From Eulemur rufifrons (lineage: Eukaryota > Chordata > Mammalia > Primates > Lemuridae), in contig NC_091002.1 of NCBI RefSeq assembly GCF_041146395.1, forward strand, positions 8,922,501 to 8,986,500: 64,000 bases of DNA. Reading direction: 5' to 3'. The notes beneath the pieces were generated by a model. The model searched no databases and was not told where the DNA came from. It worked only from the letters and a program-made list of their open reading frames with translations. Made by a program: the position numbers and the translations under genes. The number at the start of each line of letters is the position of its first letter. Position 1 is the stretch's first letter. Below are positions 8,990 to 20,049 of this stretch, one piece after another.

Positions 8990-11900
8990 TAAAAAGTGCA
9001 TTTTTCTACCTGTTGACCTTTTGGGTACCTAAAAGGTTTCATGACAAGACATGATTGTTAGGGATAATGCAAGGTTTTTAATTAACAAATATATTTGTAT
9101 AGGAAGAAAAAAAAAACCTCATAACATATATATGAATTCTAGGAAATAAGTAGTTTTGCAGCAAGAATGTTCCAAAACATTTAAGTGGAGCCATGTTCAG
9201 TTCTCTGAAGCTCTTACCAGGAACAGTGAACATTCCAGGCGGATGCTTCGGGGAATGTGAAGATGCACATCACAGAATGTGTGCAGAAACTGCCCCTCAC
9301 CCACCCTCGTATGTGCATGAGCAGTATGCACGTGACTACCTGCACACTGGTGCACACACTTGTGCACACACATGTGGTCCTTATGCTGAAAGAGCTTCCA
9401 GTCCAGTAAGGGTAATGAGAGCAATGAATAAACAGCAGCGCTACAGGCAGGGGGCGGTGTGGCCCAGAGAGATGAGGGGGGCTCCTACTGCCTGCATGTG
9501 GGTTAGCTGGCTGTGCAGCCAGGGCTGGCAGATGTGGAGGACAGGGAGAAGCCTACCTGCCCAAGAGTCCAGAAGGGGCTGCCCTGACCAGGGAATGATG
9601 GCACATGCCTTAAGACATTTACGTAGGGGAAACACATTGCAAAGAGTGTGAGAAACATCAGTGCGGCTAAGGGCACGTGACTATTTCAAAAGCTATCTGA
9701 AGAATCTTCAAGTCGGCTGTGAGAGGAGACCCTCTTGGGGGGCTCCTGAATTCAAGCAAACCACATTAAAAGGACCCCTCAGGCCCAGCTGCCAGGCCAG
9801 CTGTGGAGAAGCAAAGCCGGATTCTTTGTGGGCTGGTGTCGATCTGCATGACAATGGCCCAGAACACAAGGCAGGGGGAAGTGGAGAGCTGCAGTTTGGT
9901 TTGGGCACTTGCCCAAGTAAGTTCCTTTGTTTAAAAGGCATTCTTTTCTTGAAACATGAGTGATAAACTGAGAATCACAAAAATGAAATTGCTTACCTTT
10001 GTGTTTCTTTTCTCCAGTTCCACATGCTGCAAAATTACAGAAGCAGTTATTTTTGCAATAGAACTCTTTTTTTTTTTCTTGCAGGAAAAAAAAGCAAATG
10101 CAGCAAGAAATATATTTTCTTGAGCCAAAAACAAGTTCTTAGGCCTTTCAGAAAGTGCCAGCAATCATGCTAATAATTAATGACATGTTAAAATGCTTAG
10201 TTCTGCACCAGCAATGTTTGCAAGAACCCCAACCTCTTAGTTTTTCATTACGTTAGAGATACACTAGCTTATGTAGTTATTTTGTACAGCAAGAAAAAAA
10301 CCACAGTCCTTACTTCATCTTGGTGAACAAGTACATTGCACTGTCCACTTCGGTGCAAGGATTGAAGTGGATATCCACCCATTTTTTCAGGAAATTATTT
10401 TTGAGCATATGCTGCAAATTCTGGCCTCACAGGCCATCCTGTAGCAAGGTTTTGTAAAGCTAAGCTTTTTGTTTTTTTCTTTTCTCTCTAAAAGTCCTGG
10501 AAACAATTACATTTTCCAACTTTCAGCTAAAACACAATTTTCTTAAAGATACTGATGATTATGGTACTGCATTCTGCCATAATAATAGGTATGTGTTATG
10601 GGATGATTAACTGGATCATAGAAATTATTAACTAGATAAAATTCAAAGAGAAGCCATCTGCCTAAGTAGGACAGGGGGTGAGGCAGGTGTCTGGGTGCAT
10701 GAGGACTGCCCACATTGGTGACTGATGGAGGATCTGGCATAGACAGGCTGGTTCGTTGCCTGTGGTAGCCAGAAACGTTAAGGGGATGTGAGGCCATGTC
10801 CGTGTTCAGGTCAAGTGGCAATCTAGGAACAAGAAACAAACGACCAAGGTCCGAAGGGAGCAGAATCGCTGCAGGGTGAGAGACACGCAGGACAGCAGAG
10901 GACAGGTCGCCGTGTTTGCATGAGCATTGTGGGCACTTGAACTCTGCTCTGTCTGACCCGATTTCTGGCTGCCTGGTGTAAGGGTGGGCCGTTGGCTGGA
11001 AAATTCGAGATCTATCCCAACTGGACAGTACAAACAAAGCCTACCTTTGTGTTTATCTGTTATAACCCACAAAAAGTTGAGCGGCCTTGTGGCCCAATCT
11101 CAACACAGGGACACATGCAAGGAAAGATCAACATGACACCTAAAGTCTTAAAGTAAAATGCAGATGTCTAAAGAAGGGTTGGGTAGCACAGGAATTTCGG
11201 ACAGCAAATTACACAGCAACATTTCCCAGGGTCCTATTTAGATGCCTCTCGCCTCTGCGGGCCAGAGGGAGCCTGTATGACACACACTCGGGCACTGCCC
11301 AGCAAGGTGGGGGTGTTAACCCCTCTGTAGCCCCCGGAGGACAGAGGCTGATGGATGTCATTTCCTCTGTATTCCTTGGCTGGGGGCTTCTGAGAAACAC
11401 TCTCTTTGATCAGCAGGTGGTCTCAGGAGACTGAGAACTCCTTGCTGCCCATGGTGGTGACCAACTCAGGGACTCCTCCTCAATCAGGCTCTCCCTCCTT
11501 CCCCGTTGCCTACCTTGGCGACCCCTCACTCCTTTTCCCCTTTCCCCACTGTCCCACTTTCCCAATCTTCCCCCAGGTTCCCAAAAATAACCTGTCTGAT
11601 GGAGCCCTCAAGCTTTGGTTTCGGGAAGACAGACACAATTCCCAGTGTCACCTTCTTTCTGGATATTTTGTCACCTCTGCTTTACTGAGGGGTGACAAAG
11701 CTTATCCAATTAAGGTTTGTGAGATTGTGAGCTCCACCCAGGAAACTATTCCAGAGGTTGGGCACAAGGACAACAAGAGAATAGGTAGCAAAATCTGCTA
11801 TTCTGGATTCAATGGGGTCTTGAGGGAAGAAGAAAGATCTTCAAACGGCGTCCTCACCAGCACGTCCGCCCACCATGCCCACGAGACCCCAGCTCCTCTT

Positions 11901-12559
11901 CCGCACACTCACTGCTGCTGTGCCCTGCACTTGCCCTCCATGGTCAATGCCACTGTGCCCATTTCATACATGGAGAAACTTACATTTCAATATTTCGGGA
12001 TGTCGAGCAGCTTGCTTACTGTCCACTAGGTGAAGGATGGATGAGCTGGAGTGAAGTCCACCCACCCGACTCTGAGGCCAGTGTCCTTTCTGCCATGTCA
12101 TGCTGCATTTCCCACCCTCTAGCCAGGCCCAGGGGTCTCTCCAGCCTCTGGCTTGAAAGTTCTGGAGCTGAGTGAAACAGGCAGCCCATATTTTCATGCT
12201 CCTGTAAGAGAAATTAAAACTGTCTTGGAATGAGAGCAACACTGAAGACATTTTCAGGTGCGGGCCGTTAGCAGCAATGTGCACAGAAGCAGGGAGCAGG
12301 CGGATGGCATCGGCCCAGAGAGATCTGGGGGCATCTGGGCCAGACACAACAGTGGCGGCTACACTTGGCCTCCACCCCCTTGAAACATGCAGTTTCTTGG
12401 ATGAAAGAGAGCATCAATCACTGGTCTTACGTTCTGAAGGCCACCAGCATCGGCGGCGACTTTGTGCCAAGAGTCTAGAATTTGCCATTCCTCTCAACCT
12501 CCTTGGAAAAAGCACCCAGCGACCCTATCTCACCAATTGTCTTTAGGAACAATAACCAG
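8990..12559. other. No gene seen; mostly unique sequence
   Basis: 9290-9400 is rich in TGCACAC/GTGCATG motifs, a degenerate (CA)n. 9406-9412 and nearby resemble an L2/MIR3 scrap. 10067-10078 is a T run. 10250-10460 is balanced unique sequence with no repeat match. 11560-11800 has a C/T-rich polypyrimidine start and no recognised family. Open frames up to 207 codons (11406-12029) show no known motif. Confidence 0.45.
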
Positions 12560-12720
12560 CCGACTCAGCCGACTCTGCTCAAGAAAACACGCTGAGCACT
12601 TTGAACACATTCCTGCCTCACGCAATGCCAGGCAGCAGAGATAATTATGCTCATTTTAGATACAAAGAAACCCAGGCTCTTTTAGTCAGGAGAGAGGATG
12701 ACAGAGAGTGGCGGATACTT
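12560..12720 (-). mobile_element. MIR SINE fragment, minus strand
   Basis: 'ATTATGCTCATTTTAGATACA' at 12643-12663 and 'GCCTCACGCAATGCC' at 12614-12628 follow the reverse MIR core; the copy is strongly diverged. Confidence 0.55.
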
Positions 12721-12829
12721 ACCTGGAGCCCAGGTTTGCCTGGCTCCAAGGTCTGGCCTTCTCCCTGGAGGGTAGGCATTTAGCTGACTCCTGACAGACG
12801 CCCCTACTAACACTGGCTGTTGGGGAAGT

Positions 12830-13015
12830 TGAGGCCCAGCCTGGGTCTGCACCCACTCCCCTTCTTCCCAGCTATGGGAGGACAGGCAAGCTACGAAGTC
12901 CCCAGCACTTAGCTTCTTCATCCTCATAGGGTAGTTCTTACTGGCCCCACAGAGCTCAGACAAAGATTCAGTGAGGTTATGTTTATAAAGAACGTTCCTC
13001 ATTTCCAGATGTGAT
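12830..13015 (+). mobile_element. MIR SINE fragment, plus strand
   Basis: 'GGCAAGCTACGAAGTCCCC' (consensus 'GGGCAAGTTACTTAACC'), then 'CTTCTTCATCCTCATAGGG' and 'GAGGTTATGTTTATAAAG' in the MIR order. Confidence 0.6.
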
Positions 13016-13089
13016 CGAATGTAAAAATGGACAAATCCCTCCTGTCCCTCACTCTATGCCCATTTCTGATGTCACTTGACTGCCTTTCC

Positions 13090-13497
13090 TATCAATAGGT
13101 AAAGATTATCTCCCCGTCTGAATCTGACCTGGGCCACTTGGCCTGCTTTGGTCAGCAAGACAGTATGATTTCAGCCTGAAAAGTCACGCACTTCTCGTGT
13201 TGCTGTTGGGCACCCTGAAGCTACCACTTTGTGAAGAGTGCTGGGCCAGCCTAGAGGAGGAGGAGAGACGTACAGCCTGCATGCAGCCAACCAACTCCCA
13301 GCCACGTGACTGCCAGCTGACTGCAGATGCGTGTGTGACCCAGAGAACACCCTGCAGCACAGAGGCATCCAATCCACCTCAGCTGGCTCAGCCTGAATCG
13401 CCAACCCTCAGAATTGTGAGCAAATAAATGGTTGTCATTTTAAGGCACTGGAGTTCTGGGGTAGTTTGTTATCTATCAGCAATAGATAACTGATACA
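13090..13497 (+). mobile_element. MLT1-type MaLR LTR
   Basis: The 3' half is clear: 'CTGCCAGCTGACTGCAGATGC', 'AGAATTGTGAGCAAATAAATGG', then 'GGGGTAGTTTGTTATC' and 'CAATAGATAACTGATACA', the MLT1 U5 end at 13497. The 5' edge is set where 'AATCTGACCTGGGCCACTTGG' similarity fades and may be truncated. Confidence 0.85.
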
Positions 13498-13990
13498 CCA
13501 GCACACTAGGGGTTACTTAGGGCATGTCAACTTCCTGTCTCCCTTGACTGTTTCAGAAGAGTTACAGAGGATGCAGAGGCAAGACTGCCGATGTTAGAAG
13601 TCAGGGCCCAGCCCCGGGCCGTCCCTGGAACTGCTTCCTCACCTGTGGACGCAGAGTGTAGGACTGGGTGACTGCCAAGGTCCCATCCCCCTCTAACACT
13701 CCGACCTTCTTTTGCAGCTTTTCTCCTGTTTGAAACTCTCATGTCAACATCATCTCAGACACTTTTCTCGGTTTTGAATCTCTTTACCTTTATTTTTGAT
13801 AGCAACTCATACTTTCCTTTGAGCCTTGCTTATCATGTCTACATTGAGCATGCAAATGGTTATCTTTCTATCCTTCTAAGTCAACAAGATTCAACTTTAA
13901 CAAGGCATTGCAGCTTTCCAATTCTTGAATGCTATCCAGTTAGGACAATTTAATAAAAGATTTTGGCAGGGAGAGAAGAAAAAAATGAGG
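13498..13990. other. No gene seen
   Basis: Unique-looking, becoming A/T-rich after 13740. The 70-codon plus frame at 13741-13953 has no recognisable feature. Confidence 0.5.
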
Positions 13991-14350
13991 TATGAACTAA
14001 AAATAAATTTCTAAGCCCTTTCCTAACTCAGTGGACCCCTCTCTGCCTAGAGGGTCCCAGAAACACCTTAAAACTGAGTTTCCAGCCATGCCAGGATGGG
14101 AGAGATAAAACACAATTACATGCATATGATTTCCCTTCATAAATATTCATGACTCCTCCTATAGCTTGTTAAATACGTATATTTGACCACCCCACTCAGT
14201 ATAAACTCCTGTTGCCTTTTGTTTCTTCTCTGAAGCACGTGTGCCTGGCTTCTGGCTGGGGCTGTGCTTCCCAACCTGTTAGAATGGGTACCCAACAGGT
14301 TGCTACCCTTTATGAGAAATAAAGCTCTCCTTTTTCGAAAGTAGAAGCCT
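13991..14350 (+). mobile_element. ERV1 LTR related to the one at 2494
   Basis: Its 5' part shares AACTCAGTGGACCCC (14025-14039) with the LTR at 2494-3101 (2534-2548) and the same 'GAGTTTCCAGCCATG' / 'GAGTTGCTGGCCATG' block. Downstream the two differ and this copy is shorter. AATAAA at 14318-14323. The first bases read TATGAAC where TGTGAAC is expected; the 3' end is not certain and no target duplication was found. Confidence 0.7.
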
Positions 14351-15339
14351 CAGTTAATTAATGTTTTTTTAGTTAACAAAGGTTAAGTGCACAGCTTTAA
14401 AACTGTGTATGTGATTTTGGTATTATTAATATAATCAACGTTGGAGGCTAAGCATTTTGCCCAGGTGATCTAAGGGTGGTTTCTGAATGAGCACCGCTGA
14501 CCCCCAGACGCTGTGCATAGCATTGCCGGGCTTTCTGTAGCCCCACTGTCTAAAGCTTTTAAGTTCAAGACATATTGAGGAGTATTTCCTATTTGAAAGA
14601 CTCTTAAATCTGTGTTTCCTCCCATCAAATTACCTATGTCTACATGTAACAGCTTCTCCTGAAAGTTGGCTGGAAGGCTGGACAGGTTGCTGGGCACCCG
14701 AGTGACAGTTCTTCACAACACAGGAGGTGGCCACACCCACTTCTCTTAGCTCTGAAAGTTCTATAATCTCTTCTAAGAGATAAGCATTGTTGGGAAGGTT
14801 ACCCAATTTCCAGGAGACTTGGCAATTTCTGCTGTGTCCTGTTGCCTGACACATGGCAGTTCCTGACTGACTTCCTTAAAAGCCTTTATTTTAATGCTAG
14901 ATCACAGCATAATGGTTGTGATAGCAGTCCAAGCAACAACCAGGGATCCACATGTAAGACAAACTGCCCCCCCCATGTGCTGCTGCCATTCCAGATTAAC
15001 TGAGGTGCCCACCAGGAGCCTGGGATCCCTTCCCTGAGCTGCTGCATCAGCCAGGAGCAGGTAACATCCCTCTCTTCACACGCAATCCCAGGCCCTGTGC
15101 GTGTCTTTTGCAGTGAAGTGTAAGGTCCACTGGGATTGCAGCAACACTAAAGTATGCATGTGTGTATAGGAGGGGTGGTGTCAAGAAAAGACAACAGACA
15201 TCTGGGCATCTTGCAGCTGAGGGAGCAGCAAGGAGAAATAATAATAATACATTTAAAAGTCCACCACATAGATTTTGTGAGATTTCCCTTTTTCTTTCAA
15301 ACTACCTTCTTTTATCAGTAGATATCTATATATTTTTTG
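14351..15339. other. No gene seen
   Basis: Unique-looking sequence; overlapping minus-strand frames at 14470-14854 carry no motif. 15230-15250 has a short ATA repeat. Confidence 0.45.
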
Positions 15340-15500
15340 TTACCACAATACTAAATGGTTTCTTTTTATTAACTGTCAATCACTTAGTATTTGTTCAGTA
15401 CTTGGGATGTGCCCGAGCAAAGAGTTGTACATGGATAAAATCCAGTGACTTAAGTGGCCCATCCTTCAGCTGGGAGAGAGAAGTTACATGTTCATTCCAC
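15340..15500 (+). mobile_element. MIR3/L2-like fragment
   Basis: 'AGTATTTGTTCAGTACTTGG' at 15387-15406 and 'GGGAGAGAAGTTACATGTTC' at 15472-15491 resemble the 'ctactatgtgccaggcactg...gagcttacattc' order of MIR3/L2. Weak. Confidence 0.35.
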
Positions 15501-15964
15501 AATAGAAATAAATGTGAATGTTTGAATGCTAAATTGAGTGAGGCGGGTTAAGAGAACTAAGCCTTAGAAAATTTTAGAAAATGCAAGCCTATCTCTCCCC
15601 AAAAAAGATGAAGTATCCATGCTCAACACATCACCTGGGAGAGACTAAGTATAATATAAAGTTCCAAAGCATCTGCCTGAAAACTTTCAAAGCACCCAGA
15701 GCATGAAGACAGTCCCCAAGAACTCAACACTGGCAACTGCGAAGGCATTTTTTCCCTTTGACTTCTCTGAAACCCTCACTTTTGGAGGGAGCACAACCAG
15801 TGGTGACCCGGGGCCACGTTTTATGCCGCACTCAACAAGGTGCAAGTCCACTTTCAAATTCAAACAGTACCCTAGAGGCAAATGCAAGTCTGGGCTGCAG
15901 CCTAGGCAGGTGTTCTCTTGGCAAAACAAAACCTGCCTCCACATTCAGCCCAAAGGCTGAATAA

Positions 15965-16135
15965 GCAACTGAGCCCTGACTCAGATGCAGGAAACATGGG
16001 TTTCAGGCTACTCCTGCATATTGGGTGGTTATAGAAATCTCAATTAACCTTTTTAAACCCTAATTCCTTCCGCTGATAAGTGAAATCATGATTCTCCACC
16101 TCAAATGTGTCTTAACAGTATTTGCTCAGCCCAAT
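15965..16135 (+). mobile_element. MIR SINE, plus strand
   Basis: 'CTGACTCAGATGCAGGAAAC', 'GGGTTTCAGGCTACTCC', 'CTCAATTAACCTTTTTAAACCC', then 'CTGATAAGTGAAATCATG' follow the MIR order. Diverged. Confidence 0.6.
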
Positions 16136-17379
16136 GGCTTAGATGAGAAAATACTCTGTTGAGGACAGGACCCAGGAATGGTAAGCTACTTTCTAAGGCC
16201 AGGTGGCATTTTCTTCCAATTTGAGAAGTTCTCCTACATGGGAGAAATGAAAAATGCCCTTCTGAGTGTTCCAGACCACAGCCTTGCAGCTTTGGAGATT
16301 TAGAGGAAGAAAGCCCAGCTGTGTTCAGTGATGCCGCAGAGATGGAGACGGGGATGGACGAATACAAACCACAGATGGTACTGGTTGCACTGCCCTGCTC
16401 CTCCACCCGAATGCCTCCTTGCGGTGGCACTCTGAACGTTAGCATTCTCCTCAGGCTGCCGAGGTTCCACAGAAGCCAAGAGTCCCCTCATAGGGAACAC
16501 AGGAAGGAATTTGCATCACCACCAAAGCCTGCCCTGTGCAAAATCCACCAGAGGAGACCTGGGCAAGACACAGTGCCTTCTCCAGGGAAACGGGGCAGTT
16601 ACCAGGCAGGAGGGAGCGCTCTGCACCCAGGAGGGTTAGGAACCATGGGGGGAAACCAGCCTTGACCACCACCAGGTCTTGAGCCTGGGGTGGCAGAACT
16701 GGGCCCGTGGCCGGTCTCTGTCTAGTGTTGAAACCGGGGTGCACAGATTTTTTTTTCTAAATTACTTTTGACCCCCACCCCTTTCTCCTAAATCTTTCTT
16801 TTATAGTTCATTCTCTAAGAAATCTCAAATGAAAACACCACCTCCTTTCCTTCTCCAGTGTTTGCAGTGCAGACTGTCTTGGTAGGTGGCCTTCCGCGGC
16901 TCCCCTCCACCTACTCTGCTCGCCACCATTACACCGCCTCCCTCCCCCCTCCAGCGCCGCCCTAGTTTCCAGCAATTCCAACTGCTGAGGGCCTGCCAAG
17001 CGCCAACAGGCTGGTTCTGGACTGAGGGGTCTCAGGAGTCTGACCCTGCGCCTGCTTTCGCCTCGATGGCTTAGCTGGTCAGGACTTGAACATTACCCGG
17101 ACCTATAGAGTGGGTCCTTATGAACCTTAAACCCGAACCGGAGCCTAGGGAGGCCTTTAGGACCGAGGGGAGCCATCGCTTCCCGGAGTCCGGCGGCAAA
17201 TTCCGGTCTTCCAAGTCCCCCCGCAGCTGTCCCTCTCCCCCAGTTGCCCTCACAGTTCCAGAATGCAGCCCCAGCCACCCTCCAGACGCGACCACCCGTG
17301 AGGGCCCATCTGGCCTGGAGCAAAGTTGGTGACCACCTTTGCGGGGCTCCTCCCTCTTCCTCCTCCTCCTCCTCGTTGC
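16136..17379. other. Upstream flank of the CpG island; no gene seen
   Basis: GC content rises towards 17.3 kb. 17363-17380 is a (CTC)n run. No repeat recognised, consistent with a repeat-poor promoter flank. Confidence 0.5.
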
Positions 17380-17589
17380 CGGGCACTGCTAGAGGAGCGG
17401 CGCGCCCTGGGGCGCCCCTAGCCCAACACGCAGACTAGGCGCGTGCCTAGGGAGTCTCCCCGCACCCCTTCCTTTCCCGGGGGCCGAGAGGACTGGGCTC
17501 CGCCCCGGCGCCGCCGCTCCCAGCTCCCCGCCGCTCGGGCTGCCGCCGCTGCCCCGCGCCCGGCGCCCAGCGCTCCGGTACGCGCGGGG

Positions 17590-17784
17590 CAGCCGGGAGC
17601 ACAGGGTGGGGAGCGCGGGGGGAGCGGAGCGGCGCGGAGGGGAGGGGAGGGCAGAGGAGGAGAGAGCCAGGGAGCTGAGGAGCAGAGGCGGGCGCCGCAC
17701 CGCCCCGCGCCCCGCACGCTCGCTCGTTCTGGAGACGCGCGGGCGGCCACTTGGGCTCACCAGCCGGGTCACCTTGTCCCGGAG
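17590..17784 (+). other. Putative non-coding first exon
   Basis: The sequence at 17781-17790 is GGAG|GTAAGT, a perfect U1-complementary 5' splice site inside the CpG island, so 17784 is a good exon end and transcription to the right is favoured. The start is a guess from the purine-rich block and the GC-box spacing. No long frame starting with an ATG in good context is contained before the donor, so it would be a 5' UTR exon with the coding start further right. An alternative donor CGCG|GTGAGT follows at 17954/17955. The gene itself is not recognisable: no coding exon of it is identified in the window. Confidence 0.5.
17605..17690 (+). repeat. G-rich purine tract in the CpG island
   Basis: GGGG/GGAGG blocks in close series, with the densest part around 17637-17652. 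G-quadruplex-capable on the plus (presumed non-template) strand, at the presumed first exon. Confidence 0.75.
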
Positions 17785-18530
17785 GTAAGTGCCGATCGCC
17801 CCGGCGACGGGGGCGGCATGAAGGGCCGGCAGGGGGCGGGGGCGCGGCGGGGGCTGCGAACGGGCGGCGGGCGCGGGAGGCGGCCCAAAAGCGCGAGCGG
17901 GCGTCCTGGCTCCGCCTCGGAGCGCGCAGACCCGGCGGCGGAGTGGCGCCCGCGGTGAGTCCTGGTGGTCGCGGCGGCGAGACCCCGGAGGGGCGGGGTC
18001 GCGGGGCGGGAGGGGAGAGCTGAGCTGACCGAGAATATGCGGAGGAAGGGGTCGGGTGCTGTCAGCCGGGGCTGCACCTTGGCCTCTCGCCACCCTGGGC
18101 GCCCGGGAGACGCGGAGGGGCTGCTGTGCGAAGTCAGTAGGAGCTGCTGAGCCCGAGACGTGGGAGCGCAGCTGAGCCAGACTGCCCAGGGCCGTGGGGG
18201 CGTGCGGCCAGCCTGGGCTCTGCGGGTTCGGGTGACCCCTTGGAGTGACCCAAAGGAGACTAGCTAGGGCTGGTGAGCGGGGCGGCCGCGGAGCTGGGGA
18301 CCTAGGTCCATCTGGAACTAGAAAGGAAAACGGACTTGGATCCGCGGAGCGCAGAGGAAGGCAAGGGTGCAAGCGCACTTGGGATGGAGAATCCCTACCC
18401 GCAACTGAGACGGAGGCGGGGACTCCTGGAGCCCCTTTTCCCGGCCAGGGCAAGACCGGCCTTTGCAAGCTGTCTGGCCCCTGGCAGCCGCGACAGCCTG
18501 CAGCCCTGAGAGCCACCGGCCCCAGCGCCC

Positions 18531-19639
18531 AGATGGGAGCTAGCAGATGCGCTTTTAGGGTTCAAATTTTAGGTTCATTTTCCCTAGGAGTAATTTCTGC
18601 CTCTTCGTGTGCACTCTCCGAGCAGTGAGGAGAGAGAATGAATCACCGGCGGAGTTGGGCACTTTTCTTAGGGAAGGGGCTTTGGTCGCTGTGCGCTTTC
18701 CGCAAGACCCCAGAGGAGTGGGCGCCCGCCTGCAGCTGAGCTTTGAGGAGGGTGCCGGCGGGGTCTCTTGGCATCTCTGAGAGACAAAAGGAAGGGATCC
18801 TCTGATAGCACTTTTTTATTTTGGGGTCTCCTTGCACGCAGAGGCTTGGGCGCTTGGCACCCACTCTTCAGGTGCGCGCAGTCCCCCTGCGGCGTCAGAT
18901 GCGCTGGCGCCGCGGCGCTCCTGGCTCAAACCCGGTGCCTGCGCCTTCCCTCGCCACGTCTCGTTCAGTGCAGCAGATGCCGGACGAAGGCTTGGCTGGC
19001 TGATTTCGTGGGATTGGGGGCTGGTTATTACCCGCTGGCTCCGTTTTCTGGTTACTATCAGGCCATGGGGGCGCGCTGTCTGGGTATGTCTGTCCCCCTC
19101 CTACGGCCCAGCGTGTTTGGTCAGAGCCCCAAAGGGAGAGGTGGTGTGCTGCGCAGACCTGCAGCCTGTGGGGTGAGCAGACCGAGCCAACTTTTCTTTG
19201 TTAAGGTGCGATCGCAGGGGCGGCCGTCAGGCGTCGGGGCTAGGAAGTGGTCCTCGAAGAGGGGTCGGAATCGCGACATCCTCTAGGCAGCCAAAGTGAA
19301 AATGAGCTGCCGAGGGGGGGCGGGCGGCAGTCTGATGTCCGTTCTGGTGCGGACAGGAAGAAGCTGGAGCCAAATTTTTGGATGTATTGCCTGCGGTGTG
19401 TCTGGCGGTTGTGCGGAGTGTCTTGGAGAAGCAGACCACAGGTGCGGGGCCTGTGGGACGTGAGGACGTGCCCTCCACTCCCTTCTCCCTCCCCACCCTC
19501 CGCCAGCCCTGGCCCCCGTGCAAGGAGCAAAGGTGGGTTTGTAGCTGATCTGGTGCGCTCCGCCACCCTGCCCCCACTTCCTGCATGAAAACTGAGTCGT
19601 CATAATCAAGAGGGCCTTGTTAAAAAAAAGGAAAAACAT
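18531..19639. other. GC-rich shore downstream of the CpG island; no exon called
   Basis: CpG density falls gradually to about 19.3 kb. Frames of 108-172 codons overlap on both strands (18768-19286 plus, 19227-19639 minus) and show nothing family-like. Probably the start of intron 1. Confidence 0.5.
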
Positions 19640-19800
19640 GGAGAAACCTATTTTTAAACTTTTTTATTATGGAAAATTTTCAATGGTATGTAAAGGTAGA
19701 CAGAGAAAAGTACACTGAACTTGCCTGTACCCGCTCACCCAGTTACCTCCGTCATTAACCTTTTGGAGAGTTTTGGAGGCCATGTTTGATGAAGGATTTC
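19640..19800 (+). mobile_element. Old L1 or similar fragment
   Basis: 'TTATTATGGAAAATTTTCAATGG' around 19663-19685 and 'GTACCCGCTCACCCAGTTACC' at 19727-19747 match a block known from old LINE 3' regions ('ttatggaaaatttcaaacata...acccatcacccag'). Orientation uncertain. Confidence 0.4.
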
Positions 19801-19819
19801 GAAACTGATTCCAAAAAAG

Positions 19820-19998
19820 TATTTGAGGTGATGGATATGTTAATTAGCTTAAATCAATTATTCCACATTGTATACCTGTATCATAGCATCACTTTGTACC
19901 CCATAAGTATATAAATTATAATTTGTCAATATCCATTTATTTATGAAAATAAATTCATTAAAAATAACATATTACATTGATTTAAATTAAAAAAAAAA
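19820..19998 (+). mobile_element. L1M 3' end with A-rich tail, plus strand
   Basis: 'GAGGTGATGGATATGTTAAT' at 19825-19844, 'CCACATTGTATACCTGTATC' at 19862-19881, 'TTTGTACCCCATAAGTATAT', then AATAAA-rich sequence and an A run at 19989-19998: the standard 3' UTR end of mid-age L1. Only the last ~180 bases are present. Confidence 0.85.
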
Positions 19999-20049
19999 AC
20001 CCGTTCCAAGCTAACTTCACCTCTAGACATATCCCCGTGTATCTGCAGC

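Larger units (their letters stand above)
17380..18530. promoter_or_regulatory. CpG island, TATA-less promoter region
   Basis: About 1.1 kb with very dense CpG and GC content far above the rest of the window. It holds several GGGCGG/GGGGCGG boxes (for example around 17812, 17836 and 17990-18010), a purine tract at 17605-17690 and no TATA box. No mobile element interrupts it, while the flanks on both sides are full of them. Such islands mark constitutive or developmental RNA polymerase II promoters in mammals. The long open frames here (up to 375 codons on the minus strand, 17389-18516) come from the lack of stop codons in GC-rich DNA and read as Pro/Arg/Ala/Ser-rich noise. Initiation site not identifiable by eye. 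Confidence 0.9.

Noticed and set aside
9290..9400. Short-spaced repeats as a CRISPR-like array
   Set aside because: They are a degenerate TGCACAC microsatellite without conserved repeat/spacer units; the organism is a mammal.
12682..13002. Minus-strand exon ending at a CCAG|GTAAGT donor near 12718-12725
   Set aside because: The donor match is perfect, but the frame before it is a MIR element and no promoter or acceptor supports an exon.
17389..18516. 375-codon minus-strand frame across the CpG island
   Set aside because: Pro/Arg/Ala/Ser-rich translation without a domain, overlapped by open frames on the plus strand; expected from stop-poor GC-rich DNA. It also runs over the plus-strand donor at 17784.
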